Assembly (NCBI GenBank): GCA_037176845.1
Contig: JAYKXP010000076.1
Location: 212,543-276,542 of the forward strand
Origin: Paramarasmius palmivorus
Taxonomy: Eukaryota; Basidiomycota; Agaricomycetes; Agaricales; Marasmiaceae
Direction of reading: 5' to 3'
Length of the DNA: 64,000 nt
Shown: positions 50,239-62,033 of the stretch, one piece after another
How the letters are laid out: each line of letters opens with the position of its first letter
How positions within the stretch are numbered: position 1 is the stretch's first letter
The notes under the pieces: generated by a model
Told to the model about the DNA's origin: nothing
Databases searched by the model: none
What the model saw: only the letters and a program-made list of their open reading frames with translations
Translations under genes and position numbers: made by a program

Positions 50239-52321
50239 TCAGACCGCTCTCGGCTGAATGACCATGGGAAGCATCGGCCCTGCCTCTTCTTGACCAACAA
50301 CAACGGGCAACGTTAGAGTCATGGAAAGCGCTTTGATCTTCAAGTCTTCAGGTAGAGAAAAGTCAAATTGTTCGATGAGACCGGCTACCAGGGCATGAAG
50401 CTCCATCAGCGCGAATCGCCATCCCATGCACCCTTTTGGACCACCGCCTAGTGAGACCTTGGTCAGGCGAAGCCTAGGTAAAAGAGAGAATCCAAAACAC
50501 GTACTGAAGGTCAAAATATTGGCAGTCATGCCCACAGTTACCGACTGCGTCATAGGATTACTGAACCGAGCAGGGTTCCATTCGTTGGCGTCGGTACCCC
50601 AGATGGATGTTAGTCTATGTTCCCGAAATTAGGAGGGCGAGGATAGAGTAGGGTAAGTGTACACACCGATTGTACGTGGCGATATCAACCACTACACGCT
50701 GGCCAGCTTGCACCGGGACCTCTACTACTATTGCGGCACCAGTAGAGGATTCAATTGGATATTCGAGAGGAACAACGTCCGAGGATTTGGCCTCTCTGTT
50801 GAGATGTATTAAGATTGGGTGTAATCGAAGGGCCTCCTATATCACAAAAGTTAAAAACCGTTCGCTTTGAGCTGAATTCAGAAACAATCGTACCTTGACG
50901 CAGAAGCCGAGCCACCCATTACCAAGGTCATCATAATCTCCTGCAGTGAATTCTCCGGAAGCCCTTGCGCGGACGCACTGAATCTCGTGGTATACTCTTC
51001 GCTGATCCGCAGGGTGTCGGGCGAGCTCATACAAGACCCATGCAAGTGAATAGCCAGTCGTGTGATGCCCCGCTTGTATGAGCAACGCTATCTGGGACAG
51101 TACCTCATACTCTGTAAGTTGCTTTTGGGGATCTTCAGCCCGGTTTGCCCTCACTAATTTGGTCTGTATCAGATTCATGTCGCTCGCAAGAGAAGGAGAT
51201 GAATACCAAGCACGCTTAAGACATCCTTCTCCTTTCCAGTGAGCTCCTTTTCCATTACCGACACGTCCAGCGCTAGACCCGATTGTCGCATCATGTCCTT
51301 CGCCTTTTCGCTGACTGCCTCGAAGTATTTAACGGCAGCCTGTTCGGCTCTTGTAAGAAAGCATTTGGCTTGGATGGGTATTGACGGGGGCAAATAGCGG
51401 GGTATGACTGCCTTGAGCGTTTGTAAAGGCGAAGGCCCAAGACTCGAGTTTCTGCAGTCGACAATCTCAGCATAAGACCATAGAACATGATAAAGACCGG
51501 ACTGACTCAAGTTCTCTGAGAGCCTGGGTGAGTTTATTGGGTTTATCTTCCAGTGCTTGAAAGTTGTAGTTGAAAGAGCCTACAGGACAGGTTGAGTTCT
51601 TCGATAAACCTCCGCAGTACTCGAGAAGACGTATCACGTACTTTCACCAATAATATCCAATGTTGTTCTGAGAATCCACGGGACAATATCCCAAACCTCT
51701 GTCCCTTGTTCCACTTGAGCGTTCCACCGGGCCGTCAACTAAGAAAGGAGACCGTGAGCGCTTGAGCTTACGATCCAAAGGAATAAATCATAGTCATACC
51801 TCCGCAATTCGGTGCTGGAAAAGAGGCGCAAAGCTCTTCATATGATTGATCGAGAATGCCGGGCTCAGAACGCGGCGGTGTCGTTTATGATCATCACCCA
51901 ACGCGGTGACCACGCTTTTTCCGGCAACGAGTCCGAATAGCCTTCGTATCTCCCTCGTGGCCGGATAATCCACAACGTGCTCATGAAGGATGTGATGAAC
52001 AGCTCGAGGATCAGAAGTGACGAGAATCTTTTCCTGCATGAAAGGCAAGGTAAGCATGCTACTACCGACAACGAACTGGATAGCACATACGCCGAAACAC
52101 CCAGGAATCTTGTATGTCGTCCCGTACTCTTCGGCCCATTTCGACGTCAGCTGTCCAGCGTATTCTTCGAGCTTGAGTTGATGTTCAACTCCAAAGAGAT
52201 AGCTGACTGCCTTTGGACCTCGAATGCCGTTGAGCTGCCTTCGTCTGTAAAACAGGTACGAAAGCACGACGACAGTAAGAGCAACGCCTGTGATGGCGAG
52301 ATCGATTCGAGTAAGAGACAT
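50239..52321 (-). CDS. Cytochrome P450 monooxygenase (unit A)
   Basis: Membrane-anchored microsomal P450. ATG 52321 starts MSLTRIDLAITGVALTVVVL then SYLFYRRRQLNGIRGPK, i.e. signal anchor, basic stop and Pro-poor hinge. Later exons give KWAEEYGTTYKIPGCFG, EKILVTSDPRAVHHILHEHV, GDDHKRHRRVLSPAFSINHM (C-helix), YNFQALEDKPNKLTQALREL, the I-helix LLIQAGHHTTGYSLAWVLYE, the ETLR-type K-helix region, DANEWNPARFSNP and the haem loop FS / GGGPKGCMGWRFALMELHAL (Cys ligand near 50,440). It ends MVIQPRAV at 50239. Roughly ten exons, all open. The acidic residue normal before the I-helix Thr is His. Substrate unknown. Confidence 0.85.
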
Positions 52322-54992
52322 GAGAATCGAATATCGGGTTGTGGCTCCTTATAACACTAAATTGAAGCCGCGTGCTCGTGTTCTGGCCGGATTGGTGATT
52401 GAAAGCCGGAATGTTTTTCGCTGCGGGCAGTGTGCTGGAAGAAGTCTACCGATATCCTTCTTCTCGTCGATCGAAAGCTGTTAACTAGCGCCCCAGCCCC
52501 CAAGCACATGAAGGTCACCAAAGTCTATGTTGACCTTATAACGCTAGGAGGTAACAGGAAACGTTGACTCCAACGCTCCAACGACCGTGGCCTTGATGAT
52601 AAACGCAAGGGGGGGACGCAATCCTCCGTTATAGGCTGTTCACCTGAGCTGCAAGTTCGCCTTTATAACATGGCAGGGTGAATGGAAGGAGCCAGAACTT
52701 CGAATCCACCGGGCTTGCAGTTGAACCTCCTGGAAGCAATTAATATAGGTTCGGCAGCATAGCAATAACAGCAAAGTAACATACCCTCTATACGTTGATG
52801 CGGTTCCCAAAGATGTGAAAGGAAGAAAACGTGGCGAATGAAGGGTTCGATGCGGAGCAAGTGACAGCAAAGATCGTGGTGTCCATACAGCTAACAAAAG
52901 TCTGTGTCTTCTAACTTCTCTCACGTCTTGTCGTGGAGTCACACCCTCCTTGTGCCAAATTGAACGATTCGCGAAAGTACGCCAACTCGTTTCCCAGTGT
53001 TGAGTCCTGTTGACCAGCCGGAGATTCCAAGCCCGTGATGGAAGGAGATGAAAGAAAATAGTGCCTGGCTTTCATTCTTGAAGCAACGGGGTAGATAGGC
53101 CCAGGATGTAGATGGATGGCGGAGTCGTTGTGTACACGCGCAAAGGGCATGAGGTCTAGGGTTAGGGTTAGGGATGATATGCACACCCGAAAATTCTCGA
53201 TAGGCGAAGCTGTAAGTCGGAATGTTGCTGAGGGTGATGCATGGAGATTCTTCGAGCAGCATTGAATGATGCCTAATACCCACAATCAGCGTAAACTGGG
53301 AACGAGACAAGTGAGATGAGGCATACCTTTTGTACCTTGAGATCTCTGTCCCTAGAGTTGAAGTAACCCTCGACTTTATCCGACTGAGAATGCTTTGTGG
53401 TAGCGCTGCCTTGCCACTCTCTTCACTACCCGTTGTGCTGGCTCAGACAGGTTTTAGTTATAGAGATGCAGCCAGACGACAACTGCATCTCGCTCATGCT
53501 GTCGAAAAACGTTCTTCAATATGGCTTTCATCGCCAAGACAGAAAGAAATCTAGCCTACCGCTCGTAATTTGCATCCTATCGCATCTTCGAGTTCCTTAC
53601 AACATTACTTCCCCGCCAACGCTGATCTGAACCACTTGTATGCTCGAAAGGCCAACGTCTTGAGTGAATGTGAAAATATGCTTCCCGACGGATGATTACA
53701 GAAACAGGTACCTGAGAATCCACAGAATGCTTTCCTAAAAACCGTGCCACAATATCGTGAAAACTTGGGGAAAGACCAGCATTACGAGGTGCGTGGAGCG
53801 AGGTCCTAGTCGGGTTAGGGCGACGTCGAGAGGAGGATCAAGATGAATGTTGAGCAGTAGAGGGTGGATGCAAAGTAGGGACTATTTCAGTCGTAGGAAG
53901 ACCGTCCTTCGAAAATTGACCAGCGTTCTTTTTGAGGTGCAATTAATAACGGGGGTCATAACTCTGGCTCAGCTAGATGCAAAGGAGCGTACCTTAGGTC
54001 TCCAAAACCAAGCCAAGAAAAAGGTCTTCTCCATAATCACTTGATTCACCAATGTCGTCGGATAGTGTCCATAGTATTATTTCAACAATTTGAATCTGGC
54101 TTCCACGCATTAGCGATTTAGAAGTAGCATATAGACCAACTTACGGAAAGAATGACCTAGTGCTAGAGGTGCAATGCCCAGACGATGAGTAAGCAAGAGG
54201 AGAGCAGATTCGGAGGAAGCGCGAAATCCGTTGCTTACGTACATAACAAGGATCTCTCTACCGAACCATCACCTCCACCGACTCCGCCCGTTGTACATCT
54301 TTGATTTGCGTGTTCGCTCGATACTGTATCCTGTTTGTTTTTCAAGTGTTTAAAGCAAAAACTTTACTCTGATTCGCCTTGTATTTACCTCATATATCCT
54401 CGAAATTTAATTCGTAACCCATATTTCTGTTCCGTTGTTACAAAGATGGACCATCTACCTCGTCCATTTGGGACTGAACACGGCTCACTTCCCACTATTC
54501 CGTGCTTCTGCCTTCAGGACTACGATCGTGAAGATTTCTTGATTTACCCGGTACGGGTTGGCTGGACTACAAGTTAGATCGTCCGATCAGCCAAAGTTTC
54601 TGGGACCGCAGTTCAGATGGCGCTTACATTTGGTATATCTTCTTGCCAGGTGCCAACAAGATAATTGGCCATCTTGCGCTGGACAACACCGAGGCCGAAT
54701 ACACCGGAATTGCTCTTCTTCTGAATCAATCACCAAACAATAATTGTTGCAAAGATGTTCAACTTGGTGGTGAACCAGAGACCACAAGAATGTATGTAGC
54801 CTGTTAGAAGCTGAGACGTGGAACGATGAACTTGGATTTTGATGGGTAGTACAAAAACATCAAAAAGTAACAAGAGGCAGTTTGGGGCGCGTTCTGAGCT
54901 AGAGACTACACTATCCCGTAAACAATTTTGTAGAAACACATATGTACCGACGTGGAGGTTACATCTTGTGTACCAATGTCAGGATTTCATAG
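52322..54992. other. Spacer between P450 units A and B
   Basis: About 2.7 kb holding the promoter of unit A and the 3' side of unit B. Part of it is related to the spacer at 48.8-50.2 kb. Minus-strand frames at 52,911-53,310 show no recognised domain. Confidence 0.5.
53157..53173 (+). repeat. Short telomere-like TTAGGG tract
   Basis: TAGGGTTAGGGTTAGGG, almost three copies of the fungal telomere repeat, about 840 bases upstream of the unit A start codon. Similar shorter tracts lie at 49102-49112 and 58854-58866 in the other two spacers. Confidence 0.7.
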
Positions 54993-57626
54993 TCATACCC
55001 CTCTCGGACGAATGACCATCGGGAGCATTGGCCCTGCGTCTTCTTTCCCATCAACAACGGGCAACGCTAGACCCATGAAGCGGGCTTTGATCTTGACATC
55101 TTCAGGTAAAGAAAAGTCAAAAAGTTCGACCAGACCAGAAACCAAGGCGTGTAACTCCATGAGCGCAAATCGCCATCCAATACAACCTTTTGAACCCCCG
55201 CCTAATGAGACCGTAAATTAACGCAGCACGAGGAAAGGTCAAAAGGTACATACTGAAGGACAGGATGTTGGAAGTCATGCCCACGGTTACCGCTTTCGCA
55301 GTAGGGTCATTAAATCGAGAAGGATTCCATTCGTTGGCGTCAGGACCCCAGACGGAGACTAGTCTATGTTCCCAAACGCTGATTAATGTTGCTGAGACAG
55401 TAGCGTAAGTGGGACCCACCGATTATATGTGGCAATGTCGATGATAATACGTTGGCCGGGTTGGATTGGAACCTCCGCTATCGTGGCACCAGCAGACGAT
55501 TCAATCGGACATTCGAGAGGAATAATGTCCGAGTATTTGGCATCTCGGTTAAGGTGTATCACAACTGGGTGCAATCGGAGCGTCTCCTACATCGCAAGAG
55601 TCTTAGTACGTTCGCTTCAACGTCAGCCCGAAACCAGCCTTACCTTGACGCAGAAGCCGAGCCACCCATTGCCAAGGTCATCATAATCTCCTGCAGTAAA
55701 TCCTCCGGAAGCCTTCTCCCGAACTCGTCGGATCTCGTCGTATACTCTTTGCTGATCTGCAGGGTGTCGGGCGAGTTCATACAGAGTCCATGCAATGGAA
55801 TAGCCAGTCGTGTGATGCCCCGCCTGTATGAGTAACGCCATTTGCGACAATACTTCATACTCTGTGAGTTGCTTTTGAGGATCTTCTGCCCGATTTGCCT
55901 TCACTAATTTACTTTGTATGAGATTTATAGCATCTAGAGAAGAAATAAAGAATTACTGAGTACGCTTAAGACATCCTTCTCTTTTCCCGTGAGCTCTTTT
56001 CCGATTGCGAGCCCGTCCAGCGCTAGACCCGATTGTTGCATCATCTCTTGTTACGAATTCGCAATGTAATGAGAATTCGTGCTTTGTTGGGCATTTTCAG
56101 GTCTTCCCACGGCCTCTATTTGTGTCCCCCGATATTTCCGATGTTTCGGCCGATATCTGCTAGTCTACTCAGGGCCAGCAACTCGGAATGTAAGCTACTA
56201 CTTTTCTAACTTACATGTATATTGAGCACGAAAATTTTTATATTGAACTAGCTATTGAAACAATAAAATAGGCAAGCAAATTAGTGAATGGACATCATAC
56301 ATTGATTAGTAACCTTTGGCGCATTTGCGCGGAAATGCGCCAGACATTATTAAGCATTTAAAAATAGGACATCTCAAATAAGTGCTCCTCCACAGGTTTG
56401 AACAGTAGAACTAAGGGAAGACATTGTTAATGCGAGCAGCAATTTAACCACTTCACCACAATGAAACTGATATTTAACTGCAAACTATTGAGTATAATAT
56501 TACCATCATGAATAATGTATGTATTGAAATCCTTCCAATACATTATACAAGTTTGATTGAATTCGTGCTGGCCCACACCAAGGGTGTGGGCTTGATATTA
56601 CAAGTGCTTTCTTGCTCGCTACCTTGAGATATCTCGTAGCGGCTTCTTGGATGCTTATTGGAAGGTAATTGGCCTGAATAGCGGCGATAGACTGGGGTAA
56701 ATAACGAGGTATGGCTTCCATGAGCGTTTGCAAGGAAGAAGGCTCAAGGCTTAGGTTTCTGCAAACACCAACTTGAATGTCAGTACATGACCACAGAATA
56801 TGCTAAAACCGCAACTGACTCAAAGTCTCTGAGAGCCGAAGTGAGCTCATTTGGCTTGTCTTTAAGGGCCTGAAAGTCATAGTCGAATGAACCTGTTACA
56901 CAGTTTCAGTCTTCCAAAAACGACCTAGAGCATTCCCGAAACTTGACGCTTACTTTCGCCGATGATATCCAACGTCACCTTGTGCACCCATGGAATAATA
57001 TCCCATGTTTTGGTTCCTTGCTGTGCTACAGCATTCCACTGAGCCGTAAGCTATGAAAGAATAACCATTAGCTGTATCCCGGAAGAACAAGACATTACTG
57101 CACCTGTGTAACATGGCGCTGGAAAAGCGGCGCGAAACTCTTCATGTGGTTGATCGAAAACGCCGGGCTCAATACTCGGCGGTGTCGTTTGTGGTCATTA
57201 CCATACACGGTGATCACGCTCCTTCCGAATATGAGGTCACTTAATAGTCGCACGTCCTTTGGAGGGGGGTAATCCGCGTTGTGTTCATGAAGAATGTGTT
57301 GAATAGCTCGGGGATCAGAGCTAACGAGAATCTTTTCCTGCGTCGGAAGACAGTATGAGTACGCTACCGAAGACGATGAAGAGGGAGAAACATACACCGA
57401 AACATCCAGATACCTTGTATGTCGGTCCATACTGTTCGGCCCACTTCGACGTTAATTTTCCCGCATATTCTTCCAGCTTGAGCTGATGTTCAACTCCGCA
57501 CAGATAACTGTCCGCCTTTGGACCTCGTAGATTGTTGAGCTGCCTTCGTCTGTTGAGGAGGTATGAAAGGGTGATGGCAGCAAGAGCAATGCCTATGACG
57601 GCGAGATCAACCCGGGTGAGAGTCAT
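54993..57626 (-). CDS. Cytochrome P450 monooxygenase with insertion (unit B)
   Basis: Close paralogue of unit A. ATG 57626 begins MTLTRVDLAVIGIALAAITL, then SYLLNRRRQLNNLRGPK and KWAEQYGPTYKVSGCFGV. EKILVSSDPRAIQHILHEHN, GNDHKRHRRVLSPAFSINHM, LLIQAGHHTTGYSIAWTLYE, ETLRLHPVVIHLNRDAKYSD, DANEWNPSRFNDP and the haem loop FS / GGGSKGCIGWRFALMELHAL are all open, ending MVIRPRGV at 54993. The exon for the F-G region is broken after YLKVASKKA by about 554 foreign bases (56051-56604). Read through, translation stops within the insert. Splicing from CTT|GTAATA to CAAGAG|ATGATG would restore the frame. Whether the gene is functional therefore depends on splicing. Confidence 0.8.
56317..56342. repeat. 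Perfect 10-base inverted repeat (hairpin)
   Basis: TGGCGCATTT, a six-base loop GCGCGG, then AAATGCGCCA. It lies inside the P450 insertion, roughly at its middle. Confidence 0.8.
56571..56591. repeat. Perfect 9-base inverted repeat (hairpin) at element end
   Basis: GCCCACACC, loop AAG, then GGTGTGGGC, ending 13 bases before the right border of the insertion. A subterminal hairpin at this distance recalls Helitron-type 3' ends, but no CTRR terminus is present. Confidence 0.8.
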
Positions 57627-59195
57627 GATAGACGACTATCATGCATGCCCCAGGTATGTACACTATAAATAAGGTCATTGGAGCTCGCTGCGTTCTAGCC
57701 GGTCGGAGATTGGAACACCAGAAAGGTGTGACAACGTGTGAGAGTCCCAGTTTGAAGAAGTCCGGGAAGGTCAAGGTCAACCCAAAAGACATTGTCTTGG
57801 GACTTCAGGGAGTAAACCAACGGATCGCTCTAGAAAGGTGGGTTTCATGCCAGATTCAACATAGCATCCGAGTCTACAAGAGTTGCATAATCATCAGTTA
57901 GTATGGCATAGGGACTAACTAGAGTCTCAAGAAACACGCTACAGCTATTCAATAGAAAGTCAGCAAAGAAGGGAGTGTGACGTGAGTGATTGTCCATCTA
58001 CCTAGCCAATGCAGTGTGCACATCCTTGTAGCTCGATGGGGTGTGCAGGAAAAATGGCAAACTTTGACACTGCGACGGCGACCACAGCTATTTCATTACA
58101 TAAAACGCAGGAGCTCATGCCGAAAGGTAATATGAAAAGCCAAGAAGTGACTAGGCTTGAAACTAGATATCAACTGAATGTAGGTTCGACATGGCGAGAG
58201 TAAAAAAGCGACATACCGTTCATATATTGAGTTATCAGTGATTGAAAGGGACAAAATCATTGTCAGATGAACGATCCTATTACGTTGGCCTGAGGCAGGT
58301 GATAGCGAAGGTCATGGGTAAGACTTGTTCGGATCCTTGCGAGATTTACCCTGCCTGTGTATAAGCTGCTTGAGCATGTATGAATATGGGCCCTAGTAAC
58401 ACGTACAGTGGTCGGCGAACTAGCTCCATCATGAACTTCCAGATTGTTCTATAAGGTAAGACGATGGACGCACGTTCTTTCTCGGAAGCGTCTACAAAAA
58501 GACGTGGTCGTTAGAGGTCGGATTATGAACAATGGTAGGATAAGCACATTACCTGACACATTCCGTCTCTGTCAGCTTTGCCTTCATTATACGGAGTCTT
58601 CTTGATTAGGTAGTATCACGGTGTCCCTTCACCTCTTCTGAAAGGGTTCTATCCTTCCCTGTCCTTAGCAGTTTGAACGATTAGCGCACCCAACACAAGT
58701 TGGCGCCCATTGACCATCTTCTGGAGTTGTTCCAAACAGCAAGGGGTGGGATCCTGAGAGTATGCATGTCCTGCTTTCATTCACAGTTCTGTCGTGGCAG
58801 ATAACGCCAAGGAGGTTGTGGAGTGTCAAAAATGCTGACGGAACCTCTTGTGCTAGGGTTAGGGTTGTTCAGGTATTTTTCACCTTCCGATCGGAGAAAG
58901 AGCGTGAAAGTGAGGGGGAATGTCGGAAGGTGGGAGGAGAGTATTTTGGCGCCTTGAAAACGGAAAGTCCGAGATGATTCATCGGGAAAATAGGCAGGGA
59001 AATTAGTTGTCAGTAAACGTAGATAAAGCAACGAAATATACATACTTTGCTGAAATCTATTTAAATGGATTTGGACAAAATAAATGAAATAAAACAGACG
59101 TCGCTTTTATATATGTAGAAGTAAATGAAAGTAAATCAACGAAATCATTTAGGTGAAATACTATCCATTACCTTGATTTAGACGAACTATAAGCC
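57627..59195. other. Region upstream of P450 unit B
   Basis: About 1.6 kb with the unit B promoter, a TTAGGG-like tract at 58854-58866, and AT-rich DNA from about 58,980 on. No gene supported. Confidence 0.45.
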
Positions 59196-59311
59196 AATAC
59201 TTCCATTTAAGGAATATACATACGAATACTTCCATTTCGGGAAATTATACACCAATACCCTCATTTCAGCAATCTACCTGTGAATACTCCCATTTCGGCA
59301 ATATATAACAA
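59196..59311 (+). repeat. Tandem repeat, four 29-base units
   Basis: Units begin AATACTTCCATTT, AATACTTCCATTT, AATACCCTCATTT and AATACTCCCATTT at 59196, 59225, 59254 and 59283, in exact 29-base register, with variable second halves. It is in AT-rich DNA 200 bases downstream of the coiled-coil gene's stop and may mark the edge of a mobile element. Confidence 0.8.
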
Positions 59312-59522
59312 CTTCTTACTGATGATTCCTCGACGGTACAGCACCCCATTACATTAATCTAGACAATACACTAATTTACAATAGCAGGAGCACGCAAGCG
59401 ATAACAAGTACATGAATCCATCCCAATTCCTTAATAAACGATAACAATACGAGTCCATCAAAAAGCCTAGAACGCGTATGAGTAAGGGTAAACAAGCTGA
59501 AAAGTAATCGCACCATGAAAGT

Positions 59523-61723
59523 CTACTCATCGTCACCGCCATCATTATCGCTGTCATCGACGCGAAGAGTCTCCCAACCATTATTCCCACTGTCGTTGAA
59601 CAGGCGAAGAGTACCCCAACCATCGTTTTCCTGTTCGTTGCCAAGCTCATCTTCTACGTCTGACAGCTCACTCTCTTCATCTGCCTGGGCTGGAACCTTC
59701 TTGGCCTTTCCCTTCTGCGACGCTACCACCTTCCTGGCCTCCGCCGGCTTCCTGGCATCCACTGCCTTCTTGGCTGCCAACTTCTTAGCCTCCGCCGCCT
59801 CCATCTTCTTAGCTTCCGCCGCCTTAGCCTTTGCCTCCTCCACCTTCCTTGCCTCCTCCGCTTTCTTTGCCTCATCTGCCTTGAACCTCTCCTCCAGCTC
59901 CTTCTTCTTCTTCTCTGCGGCATGAGCTTTCGCCCTTGTTGCACGAGCCTGCTCCAAGCGGCCAATCGCACTATCCTTACTAGGTTCTTCAACCTTGCGC
60001 GTGTGGACTTGAAGCCCAGCCTCGTCACCATAGACAGCTCTAGAAAGAAGAATGGACCCTCAAGACGTATATAAAAGCAATGAATCACGTACTCGTTCCA
60101 TTTGTCACATATAGTAACCCTGAAATCATTATCTTCCTTCAAGTTATCGAGATCTTCGTGGGTTCTGACGCGTAAGGAATCGGCCATGTAGTAATAGAGC
60201 GACCGCAAATCTAGGCCTCCGTCTCTGTCTGTCCAGCCCACAACTGTGCTTAATGCCAAATACGTCTGGCATAGGGATTAGTACGTGAACTCATCAATTA
60301 TGTGCACGTACCAGAATCTGAAAGTATGCTATCATCGGACCATTGAATGAATCAAAACGAAGTTTGTGAGCAATCGTGTTCTTGCGAACTTTGGGTGGTT
60401 CCACCAAGACAGAACCCATCCCAGTAAGTATGCAGCGAGCAACCTAAAAAAACGTCAACAGTAAAGCGAAGTCATAACGGTTAAAATAGACTCACCCGCA
60501 TAGGGAGATATCCCTCGTATATTCCCGTCTCTACATCATCATCTTCTACGTTGAGTCGTTCACGGGTCTCCATACAGTACATATAACAAAAGAGATTGCC
60601 AGCCTTGAGCTTGATCTTCTTCTGTTGTAACTTGGTAACCATCCTAAGGGAACGATCAGTAAATGCACGAGAACAATCACAATGCTTACTTGTCAGTCTG
60701 ATCCTTGTCAGAGAAGAACATATCTTTCCACAGCTCGACCGGTGCGATCAGCTTCGTGATGTCGGTGCTAAGGAGGCCACGGTTGGTCTTGATGGTAGAA
60801 ATAAGACGAGTTTCCAATGTGTCGTTGTAGGGATCTTGTAGTAGCCATCCCACAATCTGTTCGCTGGCACGAAAAACGTCGCCTGAGCGAGCAGAAACGA
60901 CTTCTTGATCCATCTAGAAAATAGCATAGTTAGACATGGTATATGCGCTACCTTGGGAACGTACTTACCAGCTTTAGCAACTGCTCATACTCCGCATATA
61001 GTGACACCTTATCTGCGAGCCGCAAGACCTCTCGTATGATGGGGCAGTAGTAGTGAAGTGATTTCACCGCTTTCGAGGCACGTAAAGCATCTTTTGTATC
61101 GCTTTACGTATTTCAATTAGTAAGTCATTGTATCTCAAGCAAGGAGAAACGTACAGTTTCGGAAGATTACGAAGATACTTCTTGAAGTGGTTGTTCTCTA
61201 GCATCCAATACCCAAATACATACGTCAGGGACATCCACGGGTCGATCGCACGAGGAAAGTATTGAGACGACGCTACAAGCGCGTCTGCAGCTCCCCTCAC
61301 TGCAGTCAGTTTTTCTCTGAGTAGTTTGTTAGATAGAGAATGCGAGCCATGAAGAATAACGTACTCTTTGATACCCTTCTTGGCGCCTTTAGCCACGAGC
61401 CTATCCAAGATGGCGGAGATCTTCCCTCGACGTTGACCCATTTTCGATGAAATAACCCTTTCTTCATCTTCACTACTCGACTCCTTCTCTTCATCCATCT
61501 TCCTGTTGTCGTCATCTGTCTTGTCCTCGTCATCTGTATCGTTGGCGTCCTGATCCATCGCTTTATTCTTGGAGGTGTTGGACGTGTTTTGGTCCTTCTC
61601 TATGCAAGGTCGTTTGTCGTTTGTCGGCTTGCTCGTGAAGGAATGAACCCGTTTGGTGCCTTTACTTTGGGTAGCTGTATAGCTAGTATTAGTCTGAGTC
61701 TTGCTTTTCGGTTTAGAAGACAT
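59523..61723 (-). CDS. Uncharacterised protein, acidic N-terminus and Ala/Lys/Glu-rich coiled coil
   Basis: ATG 61723 (MSSKPKSKTQTNTSYTATQS) opens a Lys/Ser/Asp-rich disordered region (DDEDKTDDDNRKMDEEKESS) of about 110 residues. Then comes a conserved-looking globular part: ADALVASSQYFPRAIDPWMS then LTYVFGYW; DQEVVSARSGDVFRASEQIV then GWLLQDPYNDTLETRL; LALSTVVGWTDRDGGLDLRS then LYYYMADSLRVRT. The last exon (AVYGDEAGLQVHTRKVEEPS) leads into a long heptad-rich helix (EEARKVEEAKAKAAEAKKME) and an acidic tail ending DSDNDGGDDE. I recognise the type as a recurrent Agaricomycete gene often found beside KOW proteins, but no domain name. It lies 310 bases downstream of the KOW gene on the same strand, so they may form one element. 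Confidence 0.55.
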
Positions 61724-62033
61724 GAGGGAACGATGGTGGTGGTAAGAAAGAGAGAGGGAAAGCGTTACTCACCGTGACAGCGCGTCTTTTGGGGCCCCCA
61801 ATGTTGCCCCAGTCGCAACACGTGCCCGTTATCGATAGAAGCAAAGACGGACGTGGAACGTGGTCTTACCTATTTGGGTAGATTAAACGCCTTGGGCGCT
61901 ACCCTTATCTCTGGTCCCAAAAGCCAGACACCCACAAGGGGTGGATACGAGAAATGAGGGTATATTAGTGTCAAGAAATACAGTTGGCAAGAAATACACG
62001 ATGTAGGACTACAGTAAACATAGCAATACATGA
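61724..62033. promoter_or_regulatory. Spacer and promoter between the right-edge gene pair
   Basis: 310 bases between the KOW gene stop and the coiled-coil gene start, holding the 3' UTR of one and the promoter of the other. GC-rich near 61,790-61,830. No specific motif identified. Confidence 0.4.

Larger units (their letters stand above)
56051..56604. mobile_element. ~554-base insertion in P450 unit B, possible non-autonomous element
   Basis: Codon-by-codon comparison with unit A shows the homologous exon runs ...catcatctcttg and resumes tgctttcttgctcgc; the AT-rich DNA between has no counterpart. It carries no coding frame. It contains two strong hairpins (56317-56342 and 56571-56591), and an 11-base direct repeat GAATTCGTGCT near each end (56073-56083 and 56559-56569). 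Ends resemble a short imperfect inverted repeat (CTTGTTAC... / ...ATTACAAG). No clear target duplication is visible, so the element class is unknown. Confidence 0.6.

Noticed and set aside
59515..59925. Plus-strand Ser/Ala/Phe-rich open frame of 136 codons
   Set aside because: It is the reverse shadow of the Lys/Ala/Glu-rich coiled coil on the minus strand.
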